Origin: Schistosoma mansoni
Lineage: Eukaryota; Platyhelminthes; Trematoda; Strigeidida; Schistosomatidae
Direction: 5' to 3'
Length of the DNA stretch: 64,000 nucleotides
Assembly: GCF_000237925.1 (NCBI RefSeq)
Contig: NC_031502.1
Span: 37,139,612 to 37,203,611, forward strand
Shown here: one piece after another, positions 35,987 to 48,054 of the stretch
Position numbering within the stretch: position 1 is the first letter of the stretch
Layout: the number at the start of each line of letters is the position of its first letter
Translations under genes and position numbers: made by a program
Notes under the pieces: model-generated
Databases searched by the model: none
Told to the model about the DNA's origin: nothing
What the model saw: only the letters and a program-made list of their open reading frames with translations

Positions 35987-36171
35987 AATTCACTTAGTAT
36001 TGTTTGTTTAAATCTTCCCATTGATGTTGAGGACTGCAATTGATCGGTCTCTTATTGACATATGGGCATACTGTGCGTATTGCCTCGACATAGACATCCA
36101 GCTGACGAGTTCCAAATAAGACGAAACGCGCGTCCTGGATTCCACTGCTAGCCACTATCCATCTTTGCTTA
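35987..36171 (+). mobile_element. Family A SINE, short form
   Basis: About 107 bp of inverted tail joins directly to the ribozyme module, skipping the tRNA-like part, and ends actatccatctttgctta. Flanks agatctaa and agatctta resemble a worn duplication. Without the pol III region this copy is not expected to make its own transcript. Confidence 0.75.
36096..36140 (+). ncRNA. Hammerhead ribozyme, family A, core intact
   Basis: CTGACGA, GAAA and GUC are all present. Helix I (atccag with ctggat) is perfect. Helix II keeps three pairs (GUU with AGAC, one G-U). Cleavage is predicted after 36134. This is the best-kept family A ribozyme in the window. Confidence 0.75.
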
Positions 36172-36534
36172 GGTATAGATCTTATGAAATAAAAAAAATA
36201 TATTTTAGCATAATCATAATACACTGGTTACAAGGAGTAACGTATTTATAGTTTGTTATCATGTTGTTAAAATTTAGGGGAAAAATAAAATATATGGAGT
36301 AAAATTAATTCATTATTTCTTCTTTTGAAGATGTTTCATTAACTTTGAACATCCTGGTTTGGTTATAAAACAGAAATATAATTAGGAAAAATATGCTTGA
36401 CATCTTTATTTAATAACATTGAAGTTTTCCGTTGTAGAGATACCGAAACTTTTAATCATAAACCAAAGAAAACAATATTTGTTACTAAACTTAAGCTTGA
36501 TTCTCATTCAAATTAGTATCAACATTTTTTTGAG
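36172..36534. other. No feature seen
   Basis: AT-rich spacer. Confidence 0.55.
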
Positions 36535-36740
36535 ATTGTGTGCATCCGAAAACTCATTGCAGATCGAACCCAAGATTCTTGATCTAACGGTGAGAGCTTA
36601 ATTTCAAGATCGCTAAACTGAAATTCTGGGGTACCAATGTCTAACTCCAATCAACTGACTAAGATCTAAGTTTCAGCGATCAGTGAGGTTATGGATACTT
36701 ACTATTAAGAAGTCAAGGACGATATATCTGTCCACTACAT
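36535..36740. mobile_element. Old family B SINE pair
   Basis: An antisense tRNA-like remnant (gatcgaacccaagattc, then aatgtctaactcc of the head) is followed by a sense ribozyme remnant (ctattaagaagtc, then ctgtccacta). The inverted plan matches 42049-42394. Confidence 0.4.
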
Positions 36741-38316
36741 ATTTATCAGTTGGAAAAGCACACAAAAGCAATTGACCAAACAATGTAGGTGGACTGTAGT
36801 CAAAATTGTAGATTAAGTAATATTGGATGGTCTATTCATAATAAGGAATGCCTGGCGATCGCATCACTGAAATGAAAGTCTTCAGACATTATTGTTCATA
36901 GTTTGTTCAGAGTCATTAGGGAACCAATTTCTTGAGAAATGAAAGGTTTAAACAAGGCTGTCAGTGGAACTACTATTGTGATAACATTTATTAGAATACT
37001 AGTGGTCAAAATAGGAAGCGTGTGACATCCATTTGGCTTATAGCTACTGGACACTTTCAGACTAGTTATGTATTCTTTATAACAACTATGAATCTTTGTT
37101 TGTGAACTGACAAGTTTGGAAAATAAATATTCGGTTTCATAAAAAAAATAATGATATAAAAGCAGGATTTAGTTTCTGTGTGTAGGAAAAGTAAGTGGAT
37201 TTGAGCTCTCTAAATTTGTTGGCTTACTCATAATGCATTTAGCGTCTATTAAAAAAAACACCAATTCAAACTCGAGATAAAAGTAAGTGGAATTTATTTA
37301 GTTGATTCTGATTTTATTTGGCAGTATGATGGAAGCCTCTCAATCCAACGAGTCAATCCAAAGTAGGCAGTTTCAAGAAAACTATCCTCCTAAGTTACAA
37401 ATAGTTTTCACCAACTCCTAAATGGTAAATCTAAGTGAAATTTTTATCAGGTTAATATATCTATAGTTCAACTAAGAGAGGTTTTCTACAGTGAAATAAT
37501 AATCTGGCTTGCTAAAAATAACGTTCAGGAAGTCAAACATATTAGGTCATCTGATACAATATCCATGAATTGATAAAAAGATTAATAAAGATCATGGGGA
37601 AATCCAAAATAATTTTTTGTGAGAAAGACAAGAAAACAGGATTTAACTCATATTTCTCAGCAACTTACAAATATTAGAAGCCAGTCAACAAGATCGCGCT
37701 ATTGAATTTAATTCTGAAAAGCTAGAATGTAATTATTAGAGGCTAGGTGACTTGACACTTACAGTAAAGTGTCTTAAATGTTAGATAAGGATATGAATAT
37801 TTTTCTGTCAGTTAACACTCAACGATCGATTACTATGAGCATCCTAGTTCTATCCAAAAACCTCTTTTTTGTTAAAATGGTTAAACGGCTATATCTTTAT
37901 CCTAAGAATATGTAATTCTTGTCGGAATTACACGTGATTCATTAAATACCTTAAAATTATAGGTAAACCTTACTAACGTGTGTCAACGAGCATAAACAGT
38001 TTGTTCGAGGTTTCCAGCTCAGTGATTTCAACCGCTTAAAAATCAAAGAAATGGAAAAAAATATTTCCCACTTTTATTTTATATTTGATTCCACAATTTT
38101 TTATTAAATCGCTGGACGATTCATGAGTATTTCGAATCTAACGAAGAAAAGTCACTTAGCAACCCTTTATTATTATTATTATTTATTAACAATTACTTTC
38201 AATTGTCTTGAAATTTTGATGAGTTCTATAGTTTCTATATTTTCATAATCTTGTATCAATGTAGAATGTAATTGATGTTGCTTGTTATGTCCGAGATAAA
38301 TCATACATCGTTAAAT
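36741..38316. other. No feature seen
   Basis: AT-rich spacer; no ORF or repeat supported. Confidence 0.55.
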
Positions 38317-38328
38317 AATTGATCATTA

Positions 38329-38870
38329 TAATCAGAAGGGGTTTTGTGGAGATTTCGGTATTTTCATAGTTAAAAATCATGAGTCAATTGTAGCTAGATC
38401 ACTATGGAAAACCTGGAAGCACTGTTTTCCATGGTAGTATAGCTCCAATTTACTCATAATTTCAACAATGAAAATACTGAAATCTCCACAAAACTCCTTT
38501 TGATTATAACCGTATGCTCACTAGTGACTGACTTCAATAGATATTTCCCAAAGTTCTAGTGAGAAGCAGTGACCAATGGAGTTGAACCAGGCCTGTTGTG
38601 AGATATCAACCCACTGAAAACAATTAGTGAACGGTTGCTCAACTTCGTGGATTGGCTGAAGTTAGACATTACCAACATCGGATGCCGACTCTGTGGTCTA
38701 GTGGTTAAGTACACTGGCTCGAGACTGGTAGGTTCTGGGTTCAAATCTCGCGAGGCGGGATCGTGGATGAGCACTGCTGAGGAGTCTCCTCATAAGACAA
38801 AACGGCCGTCCAGTGCTTTCAGGTTTTCCATGGTGGTCTAGCTTCAATTGACTCATGATTTCAACTCTGA
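38329..38870 (+). mobile_element. Family B composite, 542 bp, with 12-bp TSD
   Basis: Lies between perfect 12-bp duplications aattgatcatta (38317-38328 and 38871-38882). Order: inverted tail (to about 38430), sense tail (38431-38505), head beginning tatgctcactagtgactg, tRNA-like part (A box ctgtggtctagtgg, B box gggttcaaatctc), ribozyme, tail. The first two parts form a hairpin of about 75-base arms. The ribozyme keeps CTGAGGA but GAAA reads AAAA. Confidence 0.85.
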
Positions 38871-38882
38871 AATTGATCATTA

Positions 38883-39296
38883 ATTATTATTTAGGCTTTG
38901 CGTTGTAAATATTGATTGAGGAATGATTACGTCATCAAGTTGAGCTGTGTTTTATTCAAAACGCTTTTAGAATAAAATACAAAACAATTAGGTTTATTTA
39001 CTGTAATATTATATTTAAATTACAATAAATACACGGGTGTCTAAATAATTCATAGTGTCAAGTTTTGACTGTCAAACAAACCAATTCAGTCATCAACTGA
39101 TTACAGTTAGTATCATTTTTTCCATTTGAATTATTTCCATTATCAAATATTTAATAATTTAATTAAATATTACTTCTGAATAAGATGCATATAATTAAAA
39201 TGTTATAAATAGAATATAAAAATGATAACGTTTTATTAAACTATCAAATTACTTAATTTGGATTAGTATTAAAGTTTAGAGAAACAAAATATTAAT
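38883..39296. other. No feature seen
   Basis: AT-rich spacer. Confidence 0.6.
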
Positions 39297-39513
39297 TTTA
39301 ACAGTTGAGATCATGAATCAATTGAAGCTAAGTCATCATGGAAAACCTAGCAGCACTGGACGGCCGTTATGTCTTATTGTGAAACTGCTCAATAATGTAC
39401 ATCCACGACCATGATTGCAGGATTCGAAACCAAGACCTTCGGTCTCGCGCGTAAACGCTTAGCCTTTAGACCACTGAACCGGCTGGCATCCAGCGGTCTT
39501 AATGTCTAACTTC
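39297..39513 (-). mobile_element. Family B SINE, no head
   Basis: Antisense tail, ribozyme remnant, tRNA-like part (gattcgaaaccaagacc) and the first bases of the head. The ribozyme core is TTGAGCA and GAAA has gone. Confidence 0.65.
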
Positions 39514-41111
39514 TACTTTAACCTTAATATAATTATATATATGGTAGAGACAACCTTAAATTGTAACAATTAAATGTCTTCTCTTTTACGATGAGTCAGT
39601 ATTTTCATAGTACACAGTGTTCTATTTCACCATAATCACATCATTACAAAATAAACATATTTACTCTTATAATGGTATCAATCAGAAATTCATTGAAAAC
39701 TTAAAAGCGTTCAGCAAGTCCTATATAGTTTAAAATCTTAATAGTCATTACTTTTAACCCTAGTTAATTTATAATAATAGACACTAGTTACTTCATTCAT
39801 TATTCTCAACTTGAATAGATTACATATAAAGTGTTAGGTTTCAAAGGTAAACTAACTCCTAGACTGAATAGTCAATTTGCAAGTCAACGTTACACTTTAT
39901 TCTAAAGATAATACTTGAATTGATGTCACTTATTAATCGTTCAAATAGAAATTAGTTGCGTCATAGCTATATTATAATACCAAATCATGCATTTCATGTG
40001 CTGAAGTAGCCTGCCTGAATATCTGGGCTACCTGTTCCTGCCATCTGGATAGTTCAACAAGTTATCTGTTTTCCTGTTTTTTCTAACACATCACTATGCC
40101 TATTAGTCGTATAACCTATTCAGGTGCGTTTGTGAAAAGTTTACGACATTTCGCTGTACAAGCTACAAAAGAGACCAATCAGAGACATCGTGGTTGCTGG
40201 CAATATGTATCGAAAAAAGAATATACATTAATCAGATGTCGATTCCTGAACTGCTAACATCTAACTGGCAACCACTCAATACTTATCTCAAGGATCGATC
40301 AAGAAATAAGAAAATGAAAACTTGTTGAAATACTTTATGCTGAGAATTCAGTATTGTACCGAAAATATAGTATTGAATAAAGCCAACAAATAATAAAAGT
40401 AATAATAATATACATATATAGCTATCAGTTTTTCTATGAAATTAATCCAATACAAAATGTATTTTTCAAAAGGTTTAAAAAAAAATCAAAATAACAGTAT
40501 CTAACTATTTTGATGGAGTTTTGTTCTCTGATCTGGATGGTTTGTTCGTGAAGCTTTCATCGTCCTTCGGAACGACATCATCAGCACAAACTTTAAGTAG
40601 AAGTGCCTTCATCAGCATGTTCTACCAACAAGTGTAAGATACAGACCTCTAATCAACTGCCCATTGGGATGGAGAATAACTGAGTATCTAGCTAATTTTC
40701 TTTATTAAAAAGTTTCATACTCAAATTTTTTTCTAATCTTTTTGTAGAAAATAATTAATTAATTATAGGAAAACATAAACTTGTCTCTTTTGTTTTCTCT
40801 CTTGTTACATTGTTGATTCTTTTGTTCTTTGTATGTGCTTAAAACTGTTTGTTTATGATGGTGATGATGATTGTGAACAGGAGAATGTTGAATTGCTTAG
40901 TGAGAATGTTTATCTGCTCATTATTTTTCTTTATCTTTTCAGTATCTTCATGTAGTTAAAATTTCCATAAGATCATTTATATTTCGATGAGAAAGGTCCA
41001 TAAGATGTGACTATTTCAGTTTACCTTGAAGTTTCATATTATGCATATTAAACAAAGCAAATAGGTAATTTTTAAAGTCTTTAGATATTCCTTTTTTATC
41101 TGGTTAAATAA
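39514..41111. other. No feature seen
   Basis: AT-rich; small TA-rich tracts near 39530 and 40408. Confidence 0.55.
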
Positions 41112-41440
41112 AGAGACAACCACGTCTGTTGTGAGATAGTAACTCACTGAAGACAATGGTGAACGGTCGCTCAATTTCGTGGGTCGGTTGAAGTTAGACA
41201 TTAACACTGTTGGATGCCGGCCAGTTCAGTGGTCTAGACGTTAAGCGCTCGCGCGAGAATCTGATAGGTCCTGGGTTCGAATTTCGTGAGGCGGGATCGT
41301 GGATGCGCACTGATGAAGAATCCCACACTTGGACCAAACGACCGTCCACTGCTTCAAGGTTTTCCATGGTGGTCTAACTTCAATGGACTCACGCTTTCAA
41401 CTACATAAATTGCTAAAATCTCCATAAAACCCTTTTCTAA
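41112..41440 (+). mobile_element. Family B SINE, nearly complete
   Basis: Part of the head (tctgttgtgagatagtaac...), tRNA-like part (gttcagtggtctagacg; B box gggttcgaatttc), ribozyme remnant and tail ending ctccataaaacccttttct. Ribozyme core changed to ATGAAGA and CAAA. Confidence 0.75.
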
Positions 41441-42036
41441 AAATAAATACTGAGAGCATAGGATAATAAAAATATACGATTCATATACATTTTAAAGAAA
41501 TAGCTAACAGAGACTTAATATGGATAAAAATTTCTTTGAATTGTAAGGTATATGAGGATGTTTGTCTGACTGATAGCGACCGAGTGATAGTTATCCACAA
41601 GTTTGAATTACTGAAGTAATTCCTCAATGAACGGATATGAGAAAATAGAACTGCTGATCAGTAGTATATATATCTCATTATATAATAAAATGATACAGTT
41701 GGGCATTAAATATTTAGAAAAAAAATCCATGATTAAAATTCATTCAAAATATTAATGAATAAAGGGTTCACAGTTCGTAGGTTATTGAAGAATAGATAGA
41801 TTTGAGGCTTTGTGATCCGACTCATTTATTTGCTCATCATATTAAACATATCAAAAAAACATGAACCATTTAATGACTACAAAATCGGTAGACATAAATA
41901 CAACGGTGCTCCTTGATAAAATGACCACATTGATAGCATGACTGAGATTTTTTTTAAAATTAAAAATTCCCGTCATACGTAAACACAGATAAATAAACGA
42001 AGAATATATTCCGTTCACTTATTCAGATTGTTAAGC
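41441..42036. other. No feature seen
   Basis: AT-rich spacer. Confidence 0.6.
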
Positions 42037-42048
42037 AGAATCCAATAT

Positions 42049-42394
42049 TATCAGAAGGGGTTTTTGTGGAGATTTAGTATTTTCATAGTTGAAAGCCTGA
42101 GTCAATTGAAACTAGACCACCATCGAAAACCTGGAAGCAGTGGACGGCCGTTTTGTTCTATTGTGGAACTCCTCAGCAGTGCGCATCCACGACCTCGCTT
42201 CGAAAGATTCGAACCTAGGACCTACCAGTCTCGCGCTAGAGCACTTAACCGATAGACCACTGAGCCGGTATCCGGTGGTGTTTATGTCTAACTGTGCATC
42301 GCTGAAGAGTCCCAAAATAGGACGAAACGGCCGTCCAGTGCTTCCAGGTTTTCCATGGTGGTCTAACTTCAATGGACTCACGCTTTCAACTATG
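42049..42394. mobile_element. Family B fold-back SINE, 346 bp, with 12-bp TSD
   Basis: Lies between perfect 12-bp duplications agaatccaatat (42037-42048 and 42395-42406). The left two thirds are antisense: tail, ribozyme, tRNA-like part, end of head. The right third is a second ribozyme and tail in sense. A single duplication around both arms shows they entered together. Shadow ORFs of 75-120 codons run through it and are not genes. Confidence 0.85.
42296..42341 (+). ncRNA. Hammerhead ribozyme, family B, core intact
   Basis: CTGAAGA fits the core rule CUGANGA. Helix II GUCC/GGAC is perfect, GAAA and GUC are present, and cleavage would follow 42335. Helix I (gcatcg with cagtgc) has one mismatch and one G-U pair. 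Confidence 0.65.
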
Positions 42395-42406
42395 AGAATC
42401 CAATAT

Positions 42407-42882
42407 GTTAACAATGGTGAATAAATCAGTTTTCTCTCAGACATCATACTAATTTCTACAAACCTTTCATTCATGAAGATGCTTCAAATAAGATAATGAC
42501 TATCGAAATTATATAAATCAGAGAATCCGTTTAAATATTATAAAAAATTCTGTCAATAAAATTTTCAACTATCTTTTTTAACAAATTAATATCATTATCC
42601 TTAAAACAATATGATATTTATGGTATGATTTGGCTGTTAATCATTGGTACAGATTAAAACACACCTATTTATTTCACTAACTAAATCCATTATTCAAAAT
42701 TATATAATTTAAGCACTAACAAGATCAAAACAAATGACTCTTTAATGAATAGACTAAGTAATTAAGTAGAGAGGGAGGAAGCATTACGTAACACAGCATT
42801 ATATTTATTTTATCTGCAAGATAATCTGAGAAAATACATCCTATGATAATTAATCTACACAATAAACTTACTAATTTGTAAA
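42407..42882. other. No feature seen
   Basis: AT-rich spacer. Confidence 0.6.
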
Positions 42883-43200
42883 TTACTTACTTACTTACGC
42901 CTGTTACCCTTCGTGGAGGACCATAGGCCGCCCACCAACATTCTCCATTCAACCCTGTCCTGGTCAATCCTTTCCAGTTCTTTCCACTTAACATTCATCC
43001 TTTTCATATCTGCTTCTATTTCCCGGCGTAATGTGTTCTTTGGTCTTCCGCTATTCTGCTTTCTTTCTGGATTCCAAGTTATGGCTTACCTCGTGATGCA
43101 GTTTGATGATTTCCTTAATGTATCCTCGATACACTTGCAACGTCTTTTCTTAATTTACTCTTCAGCTGGAAGCTCGTTTGTCCTCTCCCAGTAAACGCTG
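42883..43200 (-). mobile_element. RTE-type LINE 3' end with (TTAC)n tail
   Basis: The - strand reads the RTE C-terminus: a SSNCITR-like start, then [19 protein letters not shown], a [24 protein letters not shown] stretch and a GNRRK end before the stop. After it comes a tandem gtaa tail (+ strand ttacttacttac, 42883-42900). This is the least decayed RTE piece here, though at least one frameshift is present. It was 5'-truncated on insertion. Confidence 0.85.
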
Positions 43201-44104
43201 TTGCTGATGGTACTTTTATATCATTAGATATTACCATTAAATATAATTAAAACATCATTTTGTCGTTTTAATAAAAAATATATATAAATAATACACTGTC
43301 ATTCATTTACAACTAGGTAAATAATTACTTGTTGCATGTTGTCTGTTATTAGTGAAATATGGATTTCAATGGAAACTTTTTTATTTTTAAAAAGTAGATC
43401 AAGCGAAAATCAACTAAAAACTAGATGTAGGACAAAAACACTGATTGTACAAGGTAATGTATCTGTTTATTTTAAAACTAGATTCTTATCAGAATTACTG
43501 AAAAGTACAACTATTGAAGTAAATTTACATTTACAAATATTTTACGGAGGTTACTGTGCCTTTGAACATTTTTCATTGTAAAGTAATTTAGGGTTTCTTT
43601 TGGCTTTATGACTATTCATTAATTTGAATCTATTATCATACTCGGGTTCAACTCGAAGAATGTAGGTATCCAAGGGGGCCTGATATCTTCAAATAGTTAA
43701 ACCGAATTTATTTAAGCCAGTCAGTTTTCACTATGCAATGATCTTCATACACTGAAACAAATGAAGCTTTGTTTAATCTATTTTTTGCCCAATCAACACT
43801 CCTCAACTTCTCAATAGTATTTCCAGAATTTCAAAATGAGTTCACTTACTTGTTATTACATAGTTATCACCTACTATATGAGTTTCATGGATTTTCTAGA
43901 CAATTCGAAGCAGTGATAAAGTGTAAAAATTAAAATAATGAAAAAGTAAAAAAATGCTAATATACTGAAAGGTTAAAGGAATAAAATAGTCATTTTATTG
44001 AGGATATCGAATTAAAAGAAAAAGAAAATAAAACAATGGTATAGGCTGTTTTTTTTAACCGAAACCAGTTAGCAAAACATGTAAGCAACTTTAAAGATAC
44101 TAGT
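43201..44104. other. No feature seen
   Basis: AT-rich; an 81-codon + ORF (43336-43581) is unrecognised. Confidence 0.5.
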
Positions 44105-44190
44105 ATATCCCTAAGGACTAGAACCTATATCACTCTGTGCTTCAGTCAAGAATGCAACCACTGAGCTATTCGATTGACCATAAGCTTAAT
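44105..44190 (-). mobile_element. tRNA-like remnant, probably family C
   Basis: The - strand reads aatagctcagtggttgc (A box) and aggttctagtcct (B box), spaced as in a tRNA and close to the family C tRNA-like region at 53532-53787. The ribozyme part is not recognisable. A decayed tRNA gene is the alternative. Confidence 0.5.
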
Positions 44191-45356
44191 ACAGAACTGA
44201 GATATTTGTAATAACCTATTCAGGTTGAGTCACTTACACTGGAGTTAGATTAACAATTATTAATCAATGATTATTAATCAACAATTGATTCCCAAATAAA
44301 GTCTATCATAATCTGACTGTTTATTGCATTAACACTGATAAGCATAAGATCTAATCTATGGAAACCTATTAATTTATTCAAATATCAGAACATCGACCAC
44401 TACAAAATATAAATACATGTCTTTTTTTTGACTTCCTTTAAAGTATAACACCACCTGATTTTGTTCTGTAAATTTTAGGAATCTAACAATTTCGTGATCA
44501 CTTAGATAAATATTCAATGGCAAGCAAACTTGTCAATTTAGGTCATTGTAATAAGAGGTTTCCGTCTCGTGCAAGTGTTTTATTCACTTCATAGCAAAAA
44601 TAACCAAAAAATGTTATAGAATGAGAAAACTAATGAATCCTAAATGTTCTTGATGGACAAAACAAGAGCCGTTAACCTAATAAATTAAACGCTTGAACCT
44701 CAACTAATGTTTGAACAAATTTAGATCATTTATCTGTACACGAAATTGAACAAGACAATTAAAAATATAAAACTACACTTAGAAAGTATAAGGAAATAAA
44801 GTGAGAATAATTAGAAATGACTGACTTATTTCAATATCGGTCATCGTTTTTGTAAAATGAAGTAGTGATAATTGAAGAGCGTTTTATTTGCATTATCCAC
44901 ATAGAAAATGGAACATTACAATTCATTAGACAGAATATGTTATTAATGGTGATAGAGTAGAAACATCTTTGATTTGGGTGTTATTTATTTTTAGTGAATT
45001 AAATGTTTGGCTCTTGTTTAAATCATCCTTATATGGCCTCTGAGATAGTTCAACTGCTGTCCTCTGAACTAAGTAGTTTAATCATGAAGCCGACATTGTT
45101 CTACTAAACAAAATCCTCAGCATAAACTTCAATAACAAATGAGGTATTCGGATTTCTCCATTTATTTATTTTAAAACTAAGTTTCATCGTTCGTTTAGGT
45201 AAATTTCTTTATTGTTGTCAATTTTATTCTCATAAATAAATGAAGTCATGAAATTTATCAAACCTTATTTGATCTTAAATAAATTTTATTGATCTTTATT
45301 CAATGGCAAAATTATTTATTTCTTTAACTAAACTAAATAATTTCATAAGGTTATAT
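44191..45356. other. No feature seen
   Basis: AT-rich spacer. Confidence 0.6.
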
Positions 45357-45454
45357 TGAGGCAATACGCACAGTATGCACCTATGCCAATTAGAGACGGA
45401 TCATTTTCAGTCCTAAACATCAATGGAAATATTCAAACGGACAATACTAGGTAA
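45357..45454 (-). mobile_element. Family A tail alone
   Basis: Only the tail module, from ttgaggcaatacgcacag to caatactaggtaaat. No tRNA-like or ribozyme part; compare 19020-19125. Confidence 0.65.
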
Positions 45455-46344
45455 ATGATTTCATGTTCAAATGTTAAACTGACAAAAATGTTTAATAAAT
45501 TAGAAGGTAATTACCCAAAGAAACAATTATTTAAAACTTTAAAACATTTGACTTGATATGAGCTTAAAATGAAAGGAGAATTCGGCAGTTATTTTTTATC
45601 GATCAACAATATTCTTCTTACATTGACACCTAATAGATTGAAAAACGTTTATTCCTCAGTCCTCGGGTTTATTGCTCCGGTTTATTGCTCCGGTTTATAG
45701 AAAATGTTTTCATTATTCTGTTTCTTAACTGTCATGAAGTCCCTCTTTCTCAAAGTGTTCGATATTATTACAGAGTGTGTAATATACTTTGATTAGTCAA
45801 CACATTACATCTAGTATACTATTTCGATACGATCACATTGTTTGACTTGCGAATCCGTTTAAAAGTGAATTTCCTCAATATTAGAATAATTTTAAATATG
45901 GAAAAACCATTTAAAATGACAGAGCATTAGATCATTATTTTATCTTCATTTAAGTATCCTAACAGGATATGCAATCATAACTCCAAATGAGATCAAACCG
46001 AGAATTTCGGAGTCCTGTTGCATGCTTGCCATTTTAGACCACTTCCTAATGGATTTCAGTCATCACTAGTTCCATCAACTTTATTTTAGATATGTGATAA
46101 TGTACATTTCAGGTGAATTTTATAAAAATATATTTTTATACCCTATACTAGGGTGGGTAAAATAAAGATCAAATATAATCGTTCACTGTAAGACGGTCAT
46201 ACTTAAAATGTTAAAGTATTTGAGGATTTTGTAAAAAGAATGTTTAAATTACTATAATAGGATTCACTGTGTAATTTATTTCTGTTAAAGCTAACACGCT
46301 GTATTAAAAATAAAATGTTTGAAAACTATACCCTTTAATCAAAG
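45455..46344. other. No gene; short tandem repeat
   Basis: A 14-bp unit (tttattgctccggt) is tandemly doubled at about 45669-45697. Otherwise plain AT-rich sequence. Confidence 0.55.
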
Positions 46345-46475
46345 AGGGAGGGTTGTTGAGATTTTAGTAATTTAACAGTTGATTTCATGAGTCAATTGAA
46401 GCTAGACCACTATTGAAAGCCTGGAAGCATTGGACGGCCATTTTGTCCCAGTATGGGACTATTCAGCAACGCGTA
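46345..46475 (-). mobile_element. Family B SINE, 3' part only
   Basis: Antisense tail and most of the ribozyme, truncated before the tRNA-like part. Confidence 0.65.
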
Positions 46476-46703
46476 ATGATGATAACTTTTAAAGATTGGG
46501 TATAGTACTCACTTTTTTTCCGAAATAAGTACTGAATAACATAGTTACGTTGAAATATTTGAAATTGTGAGATTATTTTTGTTTAATATTTAAATGTTTT
46601 CATTCTTTATAAATAAATACGATATGTTTCATTGTTTAAATAATCTATGATTTTAACTTCAAGAGAACAATTTTAATTTTAAACAATTAATACTTTTTTT
46701 TAA

Positions 46704-47395
46704 TCAGAAAAGGCTTTTGTAGAGATTTCAGTAATTTTATAGTTGAAGTCATGAGTCAATTGAAGCTAAACCACCATGAAAAACCTGGAAGCACTGGACA
46801 GCCGTTTCGTCCAAGTCTAGGCCTCCTCAACAGTGCGCGTCCGCGATTTTTGCCTCACGAGGTTCGAACCCAGGACCTATCAGTCTCGCGCCTAACCACT
46901 AGACGGTGTTAATGTCTAACTTCAACCGATTTACGAAGTTGAACAACCGTTCACTAATTGTTTTCAGTGGGTTTATATCTCACAACAGGCCTGGTTGAAC
47001 TCCATTGGTCACTGCTTTTCAATAGAACTCCGGAAAATATCTCTTGAACTCAGTCACTAGTGAGCATATGTAGCAGTGATCAGTGGAGTACAATCAGGTC
47101 TGTTCTGAGAAATCAATTCACTGAAGACAATGGTGAACGGTTGCTCAACTTCGTGGATCGGTTTAAGTTAGACATTAACGCCGTCGGATGCCGGCTCAGT
47201 AGTCTAGTGCTTAAGCGCTCGCGCACTGCTGAGGAGGCCCACACTTAGACGAAACGACCGTCCAGTGCTTTCAGGTTTTCCATGGTGGTTCAGCTTCAAT
47301 TGACTCATGATTTCAACTATAAAATCACTGAAATCTTCAAAAAAGCCCCTTCTGATAATAATCATATGCTCACTAGTGATTGACTTCAAGGGATA
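46704..47395. mobile_element. Family B palindrome, two full copies head to head
   Basis: A complete antisense copy (46704 to about 47065) meets a complete sense copy (about 47066-47395) at their heads, giving arms of roughly 330-350 bp. Each arm has head, tRNA-like part, ribozyme and tail. After the sense tail a new head start follows (tatgctcactagtgattg). Flanks share only a T-rich 8-mer, so a target duplication cannot be claimed. The left ribozyme core starts TTGAGGA; the right one is intact. Confidence 0.8.
47223..47268 (+). ncRNA. Hammerhead ribozyme, family B, core intact
   Basis: Helix I gcactg/cagtgc is perfect and CTGAGGA, GAAA and GUC are present, with cleavage after 47262. Helix II is weakened by a G-A mismatch. 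Confidence 0.65.
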
Positions 47396-47705
47396 TTTTT
47401 TAAAATCATTTTTATTAAACTTTTATAATTGTTGATCATTAATGTTTGATATTTACAAACTTTTTAAGGGAAATGTTTTTATTCATTAGTCAAATGGAAT
47501 TTTGTCGGTCTTTTCTTGATATTTTTTTAAATGAAGAATTTATTTTTATTGCCAGATATATTAGTTTTAAAATAAACATCATCTCATGTTTGTTTTTTAA
47601 TGTTTATGTTTTCCCAAATCTGCAGCGTTAATCAATGTGTTTTACATGTACTAAAATGTTGTTATTAATTAACTTTTCACAGGTATATTTTCTTCCCATT
47701 AAAAG
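47396..47705. other. No feature seen
   Basis: AT-rich spacer with a chance 61-codon ORF. Confidence 0.55.
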
Positions 47706-47718
47706 TAATAGGTGATTA

Positions 47719-47894
47719 AATTCACTTAGTATTGTTTGTTTGAATCTTCCTCTTGATGTTTAGGACTGAAAATGGTCAGTCTCTTATAGGCGTATGTGCA
47801 TACTGTGCGATTGCCTCGATATGGCCTTAATTCACAAGCATTCTAAGCAGGACGCGCGTCCTGCATTCCATTGCTAGCCACTAACCATCTTTGC
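47719..47894 (+). mobile_element. Family A SINE, short form, with TSD
   Basis: 176 bp between 13-bp duplications with one mismatch, taataggtgatta (47706-47718) and taacaggtgatta (47895-47907). Inverted tail joined to only the last part of the ribozyme module. It lies 160 bp upstream of the Di-Ras start codon. Confidence 0.8.
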
Positions 47895-48030
47895 TAACAG
47901 GTGATTAGTTTAAGTATATTGAGGATATTAAGTTATCAAAATTTAAATAAGCATTATGGATTAGTTTTGATTAATGTGTTTTTAAAATTAAAATGAATAA
48001 AAATGTATTTCACTTATTCTACGTATTTAT

Positions 48031-48042
48031 TTCTTGTAATAG
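48031..48042 (+). promoter_or_regulatory. 3' splice site upstream of the Di-Ras ATG
   Basis: A pyrimidine-rich stretch ends in ttgtaatag at 48042, 12 bases before the ATG. This is either the end of a 5'-UTR intron or a spliced-leader trans-splice acceptor, which schistosomes use for some mRNAs. The sequence cannot tell which. Confidence 0.5.
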
Positions 48043-48054
48043 AATTTGTGAACA

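Noticed and set aside
42112-42474. 120-codon ORF on the - strand
   Set aside because: It lies almost wholly in the family B fold-back SINE; similar short ORFs recur in other copies, so it is a repeat shadow.
44105-44190. tRNA gene on the - strand
   Set aside because: A and B boxes are visible, but the stems do not pair well and the sequence follows the family C SINE.
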